The notes below the pieces were generated by a model. The model searched no databases and was not told the origin of the DNA. It worked only from the letters and a program-made list of their open reading frames with translations. Source: Cryobacterium sp. N22 (lineage in GTDB: Bacteria; Actinomycetota; Actinomycetes; Actinomycetales; Microbacteriaceae). From it: a stretch of 51,972 bases of DNA. Positions within the stretch are counted from its first letter, which is position 1. Each line of letters begins with the position of its first letter. The stretch is taken from the NCBI RefSeq assembly GCF_002929555.1, contig NZ_PJJP01000015.1, positions 1 to 51,972 of the forward strand. The letters run 5' to 3'. Both the position numbers and the translations under genes were made by a program. Shown one piece after another: positions 25,695 to 35,729 of this stretch.

Positions 25695-27230
25695 GTGCCG
25701 ACCACCCCCAGCCACCCCGACCGCGGCCTCCCCGTGCGCTCAGAGGTGCTGCGCTCGGTTCCGCTGCCGCACTGGCTCGACCCCGCCGACGCCTTCGACC
25801 TGCTGCACGCTCAGGCACCGTACGCTGTGTGGCTGGATGCCGGTGCCGGCGCGAGCACCGGGGTGAGCTACCTCGCCGCCGCGCACCACGGCTCGCGGTT
25901 CGTCACCGCATCGGCCCGCGCCGGCACCGTGACCTGCTCACGACCGCTGGACCCCGCCACGGCACCCGTCACCTCGGCCGGCAGCATCTTCGACTTCCTG
26001 CGCTCGGAAGCCGGGACCGCGGGGGAGTCCGGGTCCGTTCCCGGAACCGACGCCCGGGCCGAGGCCGGCTTCCGTCTCGGCTGGGTGGGCTGGTTCGGAT
26101 ACGGACTGGTACGTCCGGCGGACGAGGCCGACACCGCGCCGGACAGCTCGGCGCCGGATGCGGCCCTGCTCTTCGTCGACCGCGTCATCGCCTTCGACCA
26201 TGCCGCCCGCACCGTCACCCTGCTGGCCAGCGCGGCGGCGGGGGAGTCGGGGCACGACGTCGAGGACTGGCTGGGTGACACCGCCAGACGGCTCGGTGCC
26301 CGGCGGCGCGGCGGGCCGGCCGCAGCCGCCCGGCCCGCCCTTCCGCAGACATCCGCCGGGCCGCTCGAGGTGCGCTGGCGGCACAACGCGACGCAGTACG
26401 CCCGGCTGATCGACGCCTGCCAGGAGCGCATTGCGGCCGGCGACGCCTACCAGCTCTGCCTCACCAACGAGGTCACCGTGGCCGGCCGCTTCGACCCCCT
26501 CACCGTGTACCGGCGGCTGCGCGCGGGCAGCCCGAGCCACCACGGCGGCCTGCTCAGGTTCGGCGCGCATGCGCTGCTGAGCGCCTCGCCGGAGGAATTC
26601 CTCTCCGTGACTCCGAGCGGGCGGTTGCGCACGCGTCCCATCAAGGGCACCAGGCCCAGGTCAGCCGACCCGGCAACCGACCGGATGCTCGCTGCGGAAC
26701 TGCTCGCCAGCGACAAGGAGCGCGCCGAGAACCTGATGATCGTCGACCTGATGCGCAACGACCTGGGTCGGGTCGCCGCCCTGGGCTCGGTCGCGGTGAC
26801 GTCGTTGCTGCAGGTCGAGAGCTACCCGCATGTGCACCAGCTGGTCAGCACCGTCGAGGCGCGTCTCGCGCCGGGCCTGACCAGTGTCGACGCCATCGAG
26901 GCGGCTTTCCCGGCCGGGTCGATGACCGGGGCGCCCAAGGCCAGCGCCATGCACATCCTCCGCGGGCTCGAGGGCGGCGACCGCGGCGTCTACGCCGGAG
27001 CGTTCGGCTACCTCGGCCGTGACGGCGCCGTCGACCTGGCCATGGTCATCCGCAGCATCGTGCTGGGACCGGCGGGCGCCTCGATCGGGACCGGCGGCGG
27101 GATCACCGCGCTCTCGGTGGCCGACGAGGAAATCGAGGAGACCCGGATCAAGGCCAGGGCCCTGATCAGCGCGATCCTGGAGTCCGCCGCGGCGCCGGAC
27201 CCGGCAGATGGTCAGGGTTTAGTAACCTAG
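25695..27230 (+). CDS. pabB: Aminodeoxychorismate synthase component I
   Basis: PabB converts chorismate to aminodeoxychorismate for folate synthesis, using ammonia from a glutaminase partner. The 511-residue protein has a chorismate-binding domain in its C-terminal half with RPIKGTRPR; the Lys in PIKGT distinguishes PabB from anthranilate synthase (PIAGT). It also shows [30 protein letters not shown] and [19 protein letters not shown]. No PabA or PabC gene is nearby and no glutaminase domain is fused, so the partner lies elsewhere. Start GTG at 25695. Confidence 0.92.
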   Translation: MPTTPSHPDRGLPVRSEVLRSVPLPHWLDPADAFDLLHAQAPYAVWLDAGAGASTGVSYLAAAHHGSRFVTASARAGTVTCSRPLDPATAPVTSAGSIFDFLRSEAGTAGESGSVPGTDARAEAGFRLGWVGWFGYGLVRPADEADTAPDSSAPDAALLFVDRVIAFDHAARTVTLLASAAAGESGHDVEDWLGDTARRLGARRRGGPAAAARPALPQTSAGPLEVRWRHNATQYARLIDACQERIAAGDAYQLCLTNEVTVAGRFDPLTVYRRLRAGSPSHHGGLLRFGAHALLSASPEEFLSVTPSGRLRTRPIKGTRPRSADPATDRMLAAELLASDKERAENLMIVDLMRNDLGRVAALGSVAVTSLLQVESYPHVHQLVSTVEARLAPGLTSVDAIEAAFPAGSMTGAPKASAMHILRGLEGGDRGVYAGAFGYLGRDGAVDLAMVIRSIVLGPAGASIGTGGGITALSVADEEIEETRIKARALISAILESAAAPDPADGQGLVT

Positions 27231-27288
27231 GAGCTTGGGCGTCGCCAACGGGGTACATTCTCGCTGCGCAGAACGCCACCTCACCACA

Positions 27289-29901
27289 ATGAATGAGAGT
27301 CACGTGGCACACGAGCACGACACCATGTCCAACGGCCCCGAGGACGAAGACGGTTACGACTTCGCCGCCATCCAGGCGAAGTGGGCGCCGATCTGGGACG
27401 AGCTGGAGCCGTTCCGCACCAGCGACCCCGACGACACCCGGCCGCGCAAGTACGTGCTGGACATGTTCCCGTACCCGTCCGGCGACCTGCACATGGGCCA
27501 CGCCGAGGTATACGCGCTCGGCGACATCGTGGCACGCTACTGGCGCCAGCAAGGCTTCAACGTGCTGCACCCGATCGGCTGGGACTCCTTCGGCCTGCCC
27601 GCCGAGAACGCCGCCATCAAGCGGGGCATCGACCCGCGCGGCTGGACCTACGACAACATCGCGCAGCAGAAGAAGAGCATGAAGCTCTACGCGGCATCCT
27701 TCGACTGGTCCCGCGAGCTGCACACCAGCGACCCCGAATATTACAAGTGGAACCAGTGGCTGTTCCTGCAGCTGTACAAGAAGGGCCTGGCCTACCGCAA
27801 GGACAGCTGGGTCAACTGGGACCCGATCGACCAGACCGTTCTCGCCAATGAGCAGGTGCTGGCCGACGGCACCAGCGAACGCAGCGGCGCCGTGGTGGTG
27901 AAGAAGAAGCTCACCCAGTGGTACTTCAAGATCACCGACTACGCCGACCGCTTGCTCGACGACCTCAACCAGCTCGAGGGCACCTGGCCGGCCAAGGTGC
28001 TGAACATGCAGCGCAACTGGATCGGCCGCTCCATCGGCGCCGACGTGGACTTTGTCATCGAAGGCCGCGCGGAGCCGGTCAGCGTCTTCACGACCCGCCC
28101 GGACACTCTCTTCGGCGCCACCTTCATGGTCGTCGCCCCCGACGCCGACCTGGCCGCCGACCTCGTCGCCGACGCCTCGCCCGAGGTGCGCGAGCGCTTC
28201 GCCGCGTACCTGGTCCAGGTGCAGAACAGCACCGAGATCGAACGCCAGGCCACCGACCGGGAGAAGACCGGCGTTTTCCTCGAACGGTACGCGATCAACC
28301 CGGCCAACGGCGAGCGCCTGCCCATCTGGGCCGCGGACTACGTGCTGGCCGACTACGGCCACGGGGCCGTGATGTCGGTTCCGGCGCACGACCAGCGCGA
28401 CCTCGACTTCGCCCTGCGCTTCGACCTGCCGGTGCGCGTCGTCGTGGACACCACTGCATTGGTCACCGGCGTCATCCCGGTGATCACGCCGGGGATGCTG
28501 GACGGCTCAGAGGAGCTGCCGTCCCTGGACTCCGACGCCCTCGACCCCGCCCAGACCGGCGTCGCGCTCACCGGCGAAGGCCGCCTGGTCAACTCCGGCG
28601 CCCTCAACGGCCTCACCAAGGCCAACGCCATCAAACGGATGATCGACACGCTCGCCGCTGACGGCACCGGGCGCGCGGCCAAGAACTACCGGCTGCGCGA
28701 CTGGCTGATCTCCCGCCAGCGCTACTGGGGCACCCCCATTCCGATCATCCACGGCGCCGACGGCACCGAGATCCCGGTACCGGAGGACCAGCTGCCGGTG
28801 CTGCTGCCGCCCACCGACGGCCTCGACCTCAAGCCCAAGGGCACCTCGCCGCTCGGCGGCGCCACCGACTGGGTAAACGTCGTCAACCCCATCGACGGCA
28901 CCCCGGCCAAGCGCGACGCCGACACCATGGACACCTTCGTGGACAGCTCCTGGTACTTCCTGCGCTTCCTCAACCCCACCGACGACACCAAGGCCTTCGA
29001 CCCGAAGGAAGCCGACAAGTGGGCCCCCGTCGATCAGTACGTCGGAGGCGTCGAGCACGCCATCCTGCACCTGCTCTACGCCCGCTTCATCACCAAGGTG
29101 CTCTTCGACCTGGGCTACGTCACCTTCACCGAACCGTTCACGGCCCTGCTGAACCAGGGCATGGTCATCCTCGACGGCGCCAAGATGTCCAAGAGCAAGG
29201 GCAACCTGGTCTACTTCACCGAGGAGGTCGACAAGTACGGCGTCGACGCCGTGCGCCTGACCATGGCGTTCGCCGGCCCGCCCGAAGACGACATCGACTG
29301 GGCCGATGTGTCCCCGGTCGGTTCGGCGAAGTTCCTAGCGCGCGCCTGGCGCGTCGCCCGCGACGTGACCAGCTCCCCGGATGTGGAATGGAAGACCGGG
29401 GACGTGGCGCTGCGCCGCGTCACCCACCGATTCCTCGCCGACGCCCCGTCGCTGATCGAGGCGTTCAAGTTCAACGTCGTCGTGGCGCGCATGATGGAGC
29501 TCGTCAACGCGACCCGCAAGGTGATCGACACCGGCGCCGGTCCGGCCGACGCCGCCGTGCGCGAAGCCGCCGAGGTCACCGCGATGGCGCTGAACCTGTT
29601 CTCCCCGTACACGGCGGAAGACATGTGGTCGCGGCTCGGCTACGAGCCGTGCGTCGCGCTCGCCCTCTGGCGCAAACCCGACCGCAGCCTCCTGGTCGCC
29701 GAGTCGGTGACCGCGGTGGTGCAGGTCGACGGCAAGGTGCGTGACCGCCTCGAGGTCTCCCCGAAGATCAGCAGCGACGACCTGGAGGCCCTCGCCCGTG
29801 CGTCGGCCGCCGCGATCCGTTCGATCGGCGACCGCGAGATCGTCAAGGTGATCGTGCGGGCGCCCCGGATGGTGAGCATCGTCACCAAGCCCGCGGCGTA
29901 A
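27289..29901 (+). CDS. leuS: Leucyl-tRNA synthetase
   Basis: LeuRS charges tRNA-Leu. The 870-residue protein has the class I HMGH motif at 68–71, [13 protein letters not shown], an editing (CP1) domain with [19 protein letters not shown], and KMSKSKGN at 632–639. The start is uncertain: ATG at 27289 gives [10 protein letters not shown], but GTG at 27304 or ATG at 27325 are possible, and none has a good ribosome binding site. A TACATT box upstream near 27254–27259 could be the -10. A hairpin terminator follows the stop. Confidence 0.95.
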   Translation: MNESHVAHEHDTMSNGPEDEDGYDFAAIQAKWAPIWDELEPFRTSDPDDTRPRKYVLDMFPYPSGDLHMGHAEVYALGDIVARYWRQQGFNVLHPIGWDSFGLPAENAAIKRGIDPRGWTYDNIAQQKKSMKLYAASFDWSRELHTSDPEYYKWNQWLFLQLYKKGLAYRKDSWVNWDPIDQTVLANEQVLADGTSERSGAVVVKKKLTQWYFKITDYADRLLDDLNQLEGTWPAKVLNMQRNWIGRSIGADVDFVIEGRAEPVSVFTTRPDTLFGATFMVVAPDADLAADLVADASPEVRERFAAYLVQVQNSTEIERQATDREKTGVFLERYAINPANGERLPIWAADYVLADYGHGAVMSVPAHDQRDLDFALRFDLPVRVVVDTTALVTGVIPVITPGMLDGSEELPSLDSDALDPAQTGVALTGEGRLVNSGALNGLTKANAIKRMIDTLAADGTGRAAKNYRLRDWLISRQRYWGTPIPIIHGADGTEIPVPEDQLPVLLPPTDGLDLKPKGTSPLGGATDWVNVVNPIDGTPAKRDADTMDTFVDSSWYFLRFLNPTDDTKAFDPKEADKWAPVDQYVGGVEHAILHLLYARFITKVLFDLGYVTFTEPFTALLNQGMVILDGAKMSKSKGNLVYFTEEVDKYGVDAVRLTMAFAGPPEDDIDWADVSPVGSAKFLARAWRVARDVTSSPDVEWKTGDVALRRVTHRFLADAPSLIEAFKFNVVVARMMELVNATRKVIDTGAGPADAAVREAAEVTAMALNLFSPYTAEDMWSRLGYEPCVALALWRKPDRSLLVAESVTAVVQVDGKVRDRLEVSPKISSDDLEALARASAAAIRSIGDREIVKVIVRAPRMVSIVTKPAA

Positions 29902-29906
29902 GCCGC

Positions 29907-29935
29907 CCGCCCCGCCTCCCTAGGAGGCGGGGCGG
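29907..29935 (+). terminator. leuS terminator
   Basis: CCGCCCCGCCTCC (29907–29919) pairs perfectly with 29923–29935 around a 3-nt loop. It follows the leuS stop and precedes AGCGCTTTA. Its position just after leuS separates it from the Fic gene. Confidence 0.8.
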
Positions 29936-29971
29936 AGCGCTTTAACGAGAAATCTAACCACGACGCATCAC

Positions 29972-30008
29972 CTTTATGACTGATAAAGTACATATAGCCG
30001 CTCAGTCA
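29972..30008. promoter_or_regulatory. Nested dyads in Fic gene promoter
   Basis: CTTTAT-GACTG-ATAAAG (29972–29988) is a perfect dyad, and TGACTGA (29977–29983) is also the reverse complement of TCAGTCA at 30002–30008. The region is AT-rich compared with its surroundings and includes a CATATAG -10-like hexamer near 29991. Operator function is plausible but the binding protein is unknown; Fic's own C-terminal winged helix is one candidate. Confidence 0.45.
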
Positions 30009-30027
30009 TCGACGTTAGGAGAGCGAC

Positions 30028-31221
30028 ATGGCTCACTACGTCGACCGGCTATGGAACCCCGAAGACACGGCGCACCTGGTCCGAAAGGACCGGACGCCCG
30101 GCCGCTATCGGGCCTACGTGCCCGGCGAGCTGGGCGAGCACGTGCCACAGCTCGGCCGGGCAGCACAGCAGGCAGCGGAGGACGCGCTGTCCGTGCTTGC
30201 CCGCGCCGACGAACGAATTGGCCAGCGCGGGGGATACCTCAACCACTTGCTGATCCGGTCCGAGAGCATCTCGTCCTCCTGGATCGAGGGCAACCGCATC
30301 ACCCCGAAGAAGCTGGCCATCGCTGAGCTGCTTCAGCAGGGACAGCGGGTCGCCCTGGACGTCGTTGCGAACGTCCGCGCCACAGATGAGGCGATCGCCG
30401 ATCTCGCCGACCGGGGTCGACCGGTCACCACTGCAGACATCGAGCGCTTGCAGCACATCATCGAGCCCAGGCTCGAACTCGGCCTTCGCACCGAGCAGAA
30501 CTGGGTGGGCGGGCCCGGCTGGAGCCCCATCCGCGCAGACTTCGTGCCACCGCCCGAGACAGAGGTGCCGCGCCTGGTCGACGACCTGGCCCGGTTCATC
30601 ACGGCAACAGAGGGCAACCCCGTCGTCCGGGCGGCGATCGCTCATGCTCAGTTCGAGACGATTCACCCCTTCATCGACGGCAACGGCCGGACCGGCCGGG
30701 CGTTGATTCACACCGTGCTGCGCAGGGCTGACGCGCTCCGTAATACGCTGATCCCCATCAGCACGGTGTTCGCGGGCGACAAAGACGCGTACATCGAGGG
30801 GCTGACGGCCTATCGGGCAGCGCCCTCCCGCCTGGACGACTGGGTGATCGGCTTCGCCCACGCGGCGGAGCTGGCCGCCACCAACGCAGTGCGGCTCTCT
30901 GACGACATCGCCGACCTTGACCGGGCGGTACGCGGGGAACTGATCAAATACCGGAAGCAGCACGACCTCTCGCCGACCAATCCGCGAAGCGATGCTGTGG
31001 TGCTGCGCATCCTTGACTCCCTGGCTACCGATCCGGTGCTGAGCACGGAAGCTGTGGCGACGCAGCACAAAGTATCCGCAGCAGCCGCGCATCGCGCGCT
31101 GGTGCAGCTCGGCGAGGCGGGAATCCTGACCCGCAACAAGGACCACAAGGGACGCCTGATCTTTTGGGCCGCCGACAGACATCTCGCCCTCGTCGCTCTG
31201 ACCGAGCGCGATCAGGGCTGA
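30028..31221 (+). CDS. Fic family protein with inhibitory motif and C-terminal winged helix
   Basis: Fic enzymes usually transfer AMP to a hydroxyl on a target protein. The 397-residue protein has HPFIDGNGRTGR near 213–224 (catalytic His and the ATP-binding loop) and an N-terminal inhibitory motif S83xxxE87G88 in SSSWIEGN, so it is a class II self-inhibited enzyme. The C-terminal part (about 315–385) looks like a winged helix (VLRILDSLATDPVLSTEAVATQ). TTAGGAGAG precedes the ATG. It separates leuS from comEA, which are adjacent in related genomes by general knowledge of this locus. No toxin–antitoxin partner is visible. Confidence 0.9.
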   Translation: MAHYVDRLWNPEDTAHLVRKDRTPGRYRAYVPGELGEHVPQLGRAAQQAAEDALSVLARADERIGQRGGYLNHLLIRSESISSSWIEGNRITPKKLAIAELLQQGQRVALDVVANVRATDEAIADLADRGRPVTTADIERLQHIIEPRLELGLRTEQNWVGGPGWSPIRADFVPPPETEVPRLVDDLARFITATEGNPVVRAAIAHAQFETIHPFIDGNGRTGRALIHTVLRRADALRNTLIPISTVFAGDKDAYIEGLTAYRAAPSRLDDWVIGFAHAAELAATNAVRLSDDIADLDRAVRGELIKYRKQHDLSPTNPRSDAVVLRILDSLATDPVLSTEAVATQHKVSAAAAHRALVQLGEAGILTRNKDHKGRLIFWAADRHLALVALTERDQG

Positions 31222-31354
31222 GTTTAGGAGCCTTGGGCTGCACGATTCCGCGCAGCGCCACGGAATTGTGTCCTACCCGGTCCCTCCACAGGTAGGCCGG
31301 ACGTCGCCCCGACACAGGTTCCCGCAGGGAGCCGGCGCGCGGGGCGGCGCTGCC

Positions 31355-31360
31355 TAGCCT
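31355..31360 (+). promoter_or_regulatory. -10 box of comEA (leaderless)
   Basis: TAGCCT lies six bases before the ATG at 31367 with no ribosome binding site between, so a leaderless mRNA is likely. Confidence 0.5.
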
Positions 31361-31366
31361 GTCCGC

Positions 31367-32167
31367 ATGGATGTTGACCCGTTCGCCAGCTTGACGCCGT
31401 CGTCCCGCGCGCGCTCAGCGGCGCCTGGGGCCCGGTCGGCCGACCCCGGCCGCACCCGGATGCGCATCGGCGTGGGCGCGGCGATCGTCCTGTTGCTGGC
31501 GGCGCTGGGCATAAGCGTGACCGTGACCGCCATCGGGCAGGTCGGCCACAGTGTTGCGGTGCCGGCGAATCCGGGCGCGGGCCCGCTGGTGGACGACGCG
31601 CCTGGGAGCACGACAGCGGATCCGTCGTCCACCGGCTCGACCGCAGGAGCGGCGGCCGGCCCGCGCGGCACCGCCGTGCCGACCGGCGAGGCGGAAGCGC
31701 CCGGCGTGTTTGTGCACGTTCTGGGTGCCGTCGCGCATCCCGGTCTGTTCGAGGTGCACGAGGGCGCCAGGGTCGTTGATGTGGTCGCCGCCGCGGGCGG
31801 TCTGCTCCCCACCGCAGACGAGGCCGGCCTGAATCTGGCCAGACTCGTCGCCGACGGCGAGCAGCTCTACGTTCCGGCGCACGGCGAGGTCGTGCCCGGT
31901 CCGCCTGCCGGGGCGCAGGCCGGAGGCTCAGGGGCGCCGGGCGGCGCAGTGGGCGTCGTAAGTGGGGGTGCCGCGGCGAAGGTCAACCTGAACACAGCCA
32001 CGGCGGCGGACCTCGACACGCTGCCGCGGATCGGCCCGGCCATGGCCCAGCGCATCCTCGACTACCGCGCGGCGGAGGGCAGGTTCGCCAGCATCGACGA
32101 CCTGCGCAATGTGACCGGGATCGGCGACAAGACCTTTGCCGCGCTCAAGGACCTGATCACTGTATGA
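31367..32167 (+). CDS. comEA: ComEA family DNA-binding protein
   Basis: ComEA binds double-stranded DNA outside the membrane during uptake. The 266-residue protein has one membrane segment near 35–58, a SLBB-type domain (FVHVLGAVAHPGLFEVHEGAR) near 122–165, a Gly/Ala linker, and a C-terminal helix-hairpin-helix pair (VNLNTATAADLDTLPRIGPA; then IDDLRNVTGIGDKTF). Its ATGA overlap with comEC supports coupling. Competence pilus genes are not in this window, so whether uptake is functional is unknown. Confidence 0.93.
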   Translation: MDVDPFASLTPSSRARSAAPGARSADPGRTRMRIGVGAAIVLLLAALGISVTVTAIGQVGHSVAVPANPGAGPLVDDAPGSTTADPSSTGSTAGAAAGPRGTAVPTGEAEAPGVFVHVLGAVAHPGLFEVHEGARVVDVVAAAGGLLPTADEAGLNLARLVADGEQLYVPAHGEVVPGPPAGAQAGGSGAPGGAVGVVSGGAAAKVNLNTATAADLDTLPRIGPAMAQRILDYRAAEGRFASIDDLRNVTGIGDKTFAALKDLITV

Positions 32168-34623
32168 GTCGGGCCGGTACGTATCCGGAGGGCATGAATC
32201 GCGGCCGGGACAGTGTGGACCTGCGGCTGGTGCTGCCGGCCACGGCATGCTGGTTGGCGGCCGGACTGTTGGTGGCGATGCCGGCGGAGGCTGCCCGCGT
32301 GGCCGGCCTGGTCGGTGCCGCCGCCGTCCTGCTGACCGTCTGGGCATTCGTGACCGGAAGGCGAGCACGAAGCGCGGGCGTCCTGGGCGAGCGTGTCCGC
32401 CCGGTACTGGGCAGCGTGGCCGTGTGCTGCGCTGCGGCCGCCTTGGCCGGGCTGTCCGTTGCGGTGCAGGCGCCGGTGCGGTTGCCCGAGTCCATTCGCG
32501 CTGTCGCAGCCGAACACGGCGAGGCCTCGGTGGTGCTCACGGTGTGGTCGGCGCCGGCGCAGAGTAGCCGGTCGGCCATCGGGGGTGGGGTGCAGCTGCG
32601 GTTCCGGGCAACGCTCACCGCCATCGGCGACCCACCCGGTCAGGCGAGCACGGGGGAGGCCGTCCCGGCCAGGGCCGGCCTGTCGGTGCCCGTCGTCGTG
32701 TTCGCCCCGGCATCCGCTGCCAACCCCGCCATCGGCGATGAGATCCGGATGACGGGCACTCTCACTGCAACGGAGCCGGGCGACGCCGCCTCAGCCCTGG
32801 TCTTCGGGCGAGCCCCACCCGAACCGGTTCACGCCGCGCCCTGGTGGCTGGCCTGGGCCAACGCCGTTCGCCAGGGGTTCGCCACCGCGTCCGCCGAACT
32901 GCCTGGCGACGGAGCCGGCCTGCTGCCGGGCCTGGCGATCGGCGACACCACGGCGGTGGATGACGGCCTCGACCAGGCCATGAAGACGAGCTCGCTCAGC
33001 CACCTGACCGCGGTATCCGGAGCCAATTGCGCCGTTGTGCTCGCCATCGTCCTCGTGGCGGCGGCCGCGCTGGGCCTCGGCCGGGTATGGCGGCTGGTCT
33101 GCGGGCTGGTCGTGCTGGCCGGCTTCGTGGTGCTCGTCACCCCGGAACCGAGTGTGGTGCGGGCCGCGACAATGGCGACCATCGTTCTGCTCTCCGGTTC
33201 GCTCGGCCGGCCGGGCCGGGGACTCCCCGCCCTGGCCATGGCCTCCCTGTGTCTGCTGATCATCGATCCCTGGCTGGCCCGCAACTACGGCTTCGCGCTC
33301 TCGGTGCTGGCCACCCTCGGTCTGCTGGCGCTGGCGGGGCCGCTCAGTCGACGGCTCACACGCTGGCTGCCCGCTCCCGTCGCCACGGTGCTCTCGATCC
33401 CGATCGCGGCTCAGCTCGCCTGTCAGCCGGTGCTGGTCATGCTCAGCCCGACGCTCCCGGTCTACGGGGTGCCGGCGAACCTTCTCGCGGCGCCCGCTGC
33501 GCCGGTGGCCACGGTCGCCGGCCTGGTCGCCTGTCTGGTCCTGCCCTGGGCACCCGTTCTCGCGACCCCGTTGGTGTGGCTGGCCTGGCTGCCCGCCACC
33601 TGGATCGCCGCGGTCGCGACCACGAGCGCTGGGCTGCCCGCCAGCAGCCTGCCCTGGCCGGGTGGACCGCTCGGAATGGTCCTCATCGTGGCCTGTACCC
33701 TCGCCGTGCTGGCCCTGCTCGCTGCCCGCGGGCCGGGCCGGGTGACGATTCTGGTGCGGATGGCCAGCGGAGCCTTGGTCTGCGTCGTCGCCGGCTGGGC
33801 GATCGGAGGCGTGGTCGGCGGCGGACTGGGGCGGGCCGCGGTCTTCCCGACGGACTGGCAGATCGCCGCCTGCGACATCGGGCAGGGCGACGCCGTACTC
33901 GTGCGCGACGGCGACCAGGTCGCGCTCGTGGATGTGGGCCCGGACCCGGCGCCTCTGCAGGTGTGCCTGAACACCCTGGGCATCGATCGTCTGGACCTGC
34001 TGATCCTCACCCACTACGACCTGGACCACATCGGCGGGCTGGCCGCGGTGATCGGCCGGGTGGACACCGCACTGGTAGGCCGGCCGGAGAACAGCCAGGA
34101 TGCGGCGTTGCACGACCGACTGGCCGCCGAAGGGGCCGACGTGCGCGAGACCGCCCGCGGAGACACCGGCACCCTCGGCGCGCTGACCTGGGAGATCCTG
34201 TGGCCGATCCGTGGCTCGCCCCTCATGCAGACCGGCAATCCCGGCAGCGTCAGCGTGCTCTTCGACGGCGGCGGCATCCGGTCGCTCTTCCTCGGCGACC
34301 TCGACGAGCAAGCCCAGGAGGGGCTGATGGCCGCCGGTCGCATCGGGGCCGTTGACGTGGTCAAGGTCGCCCATCACGGTTCTCGCGACCAGAGCGCCGC
34401 CCTCTATGCGGAGCTCGAGGCGAGCGTCGGGGTCGTGTCGGTCGGTGCGGACAACGGCTACGGACACCCCACCAAATCGGTGCTCGACATCCTCGGCGCG
34501 GCGGGAACCACGGTGGTGCGCACCGATGAAGACGGAATGGTGGTGGTCGCGCCCGGTACCGGCGCCCCGGCGGCCCGGCGGGCACTCCTGGTCTGGACCG
34601 AGAAGGTCACAGGCGCCGGTTAG
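32164..34623 (+). CDS. comEC: ComEC/Rec2 family competence protein
   Basis: ComEC forms the membrane channel that takes up single-stranded DNA. The 819-residue protein has N-terminal membrane segments, a central Competence domain (LSHLTAVSGANCAVVL near 278; later hydrophobic helices), and a C-terminal metallo-beta-lactamase-like domain with LTHYDLDHIGGL near 615 and AHHGSRDQS near 737. It overlaps comEA by four bases, and its TAG stop is also the first half of a TAGGCT box before holA. Confidence 0.94.
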   Translation: MSRAGTYPEGMNRGRDSVDLRLVLPATACWLAAGLLVAMPAEAARVAGLVGAAAVLLTVWAFVTGRRARSAGVLGERVRPVLGSVAVCCAAAALAGLSVAVQAPVRLPESIRAVAAEHGEASVVLTVWSAPAQSSRSAIGGGVQLRFRATLTAIGDPPGQASTGEAVPARAGLSVPVVVFAPASAANPAIGDEIRMTGTLTATEPGDAASALVFGRAPPEPVHAAPWWLAWANAVRQGFATASAELPGDGAGLLPGLAIGDTTAVDDGLDQAMKTSSLSHLTAVSGANCAVVLAIVLVAAAALGLGRVWRLVCGLVVLAGFVVLVTPEPSVVRAATMATIVLLSGSLGRPGRGLPALAMASLCLLIIDPWLARNYGFALSVLATLGLLALAGPLSRRLTRWLPAPVATVLSIPIAAQLACQPVLVMLSPTLPVYGVPANLLAAPAAPVATVAGLVACLVLPWAPVLATPLVWLAWLPATWIAAVATTSAGLPASSLPWPGGPLGMVLIVACTLAVLALLAARGPGRVTILVRMASGALVCVVAGWAIGGVVGGGLGRAAVFPTDWQIAACDIGQGDAVLVRDGDQVALVDVGPDPAPLQVCLNTLGIDRLDLLILTHYDLDHIGGLAAVIGRVDTALVGRPENSQDAALHDRLAAEGADVRETARGDTGTLGALTWEILWPIRGSPLMQTGNPGSVSVLFDGGGIRSLFLGDLDEQAQEGLMAAGRIGAVDVVKVAHHGSRDQSAALYAELEASVGVVSVGADNGYGHPTKSVLDILGAAGTTVVRTDEDGMVVVAPGTGAPAARRALLVWTEKVTGAG

Positions 34624-34626
34624 GCT
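34621..34626 (+). promoter_or_regulatory. -10 box of holA built on the comEC stop codon
   Basis: TAGGCT uses the comEC TAG stop as its first three bases. Transcription would begin near 34633 and carry GAAGGGA (34638–34644) before the GTG at 34650. Confidence 0.45.
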
Positions 34627-34649
34627 GGGTGAGTAGCGAAGGGAGCCGC

Positions 34650-35693
34650 GTGGCCGCACGAACAACCGCACAGGCACGAACCGGCAAACCGGCCGCCAAG
34701 GCCGGCGCGGCGAAGATCCCGCAGCTCGCCTGGCATCAGGTGCGCCCGGCGCCCGTCGTGCTCGTCTCGGGCACCGAGACCTTCCTCGCCGAACGCGCCA
34801 TCCGGTCGCTGCGGGACTTCCTCAAGCTGGAGGATCCCAGCCTCGAGGTCAGCGACATCCAGGCCGACAGCTACGCGCCCGGTGAGTTGCTCACCCTGGC
34901 CAGCCCCTCGCTGTTCGGCGAGCCGCGGCTGATCCGCGTGAGCAACGTGGAGAAGTGCAGCGACACCTTCCTCACCGAGGCCATCGACTACCTGCAGAAC
35001 CCCGCCGACGACACCTATGTGGTGCTGCGGCACGGCGGCGGCGTGCGCGGCAAGAAGCTGCTGGACACCATTCGCAGCGGCGTGGGCGGTGCCGTCGAGG
35101 TGGTCTGCGCCGAGCTCAAGAAGGATGCGGACAAGCACGACTTCGCCACCGCGGAATTCCGCTCGGCAGGCAAGAGGGTCACCCCGAGCGCTCTGCGGTC
35201 GCTGGTGGCCGCGTTCTCCGACGACTTGGCCGAGCTCTCTGCCGCCTGCCAGCAGCTCATCGCCGACACCGGAGCCGAGGTCACCGAAACCACGGTGGAC
35301 CGCTACTACGGCGGCCGCGTCGAGACGAACGCGTTCAAGGTCGCCGATTCCGCCATCGCCGGCCGTCTGGGCGAGGCGCTCGTCACCCTGCGGCACGCGT
35401 TGTCGTCAGGGGCCGACCCGGTTCCGATCGTCGCCGCGTTCGCCAGCAAGATCCGCACCATGGCGAAGCTGTTCGGCGTGCGCGGCGGCTCCGCCCAGTT
35501 GGCAGCCACCTACAGCCTCGCACCGTGGCAGGTGGAGCGCGCCCAACGCGATCTGCGCGGCTGGACTGATGACGGCCTGGCCCGGTGCATCGTGATGCTC
35601 GCAGAGACCGACGCGGCCGTGAAGGGCGCCGGTCGAGACCCGATCTTCGCTCTCGAGAAGCTCGTCACGGTCATCGCCAAACGCGGCGAGTGA
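34650..35693 (+). CDS. holA: DNA polymerase III subunit delta
   Basis: The delta subunit opens the sliding clamp in the clamp loader. The 347-residue protein has the family patterns PAPVVLVSGTETFLAERA near the N-terminus, ADSYAPGELLTLASPSLFGEPRL, and KVADSAIAGRLGEAL further on. I chose GTG at 34650 because GAAGGGA lies five bases upstream; a GTG at 34629 in frame would abut the predicted -10 box. The comEA–comEC–holA order is usual in Microbacteriaceae. Confidence 0.93.
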   Translation: MAARTTAQARTGKPAAKAGAAKIPQLAWHQVRPAPVVLVSGTETFLAERAIRSLRDFLKLEDPSLEVSDIQADSYAPGELLTLASPSLFGEPRLIRVSNVEKCSDTFLTEAIDYLQNPADDTYVVLRHGGGVRGKKLLDTIRSGVGGAVEVVCAELKKDADKHDFATAEFRSAGKRVTPSALRSLVAAFSDDLAELSAACQQLIADTGAEVTETTVDRYYGGRVETNAFKVADSAIAGRLGEALVTLRHALSSGADPVPIVAAFASKIRTMAKLFGVRGGSAQLAATYSLAPWQVERAQRDLRGWTDDGLARCIVMLAETDAAVKGAGRDPIFALEKLVTVIAKRGE

Positions 35694-35729
35694 GGGCGGC
35701 CCGTCAGGGACCGGGCGGCTGCGGCCGGC

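Noticed and set aside
27289..27327. T-box or other riboswitch before leuS
   Set aside because: I found no T-box sequence or long structured leader; only a TACATT box and about 30 bases of unstructured sequence.
27214..31260. Weak similarity between the leuS upstream region and the Fic downstream region as possible insertion repeats
   Set aside because: The match is limited to short TTTAG and TTGGGC pieces with gaps; not enough for direct-repeat evidence.
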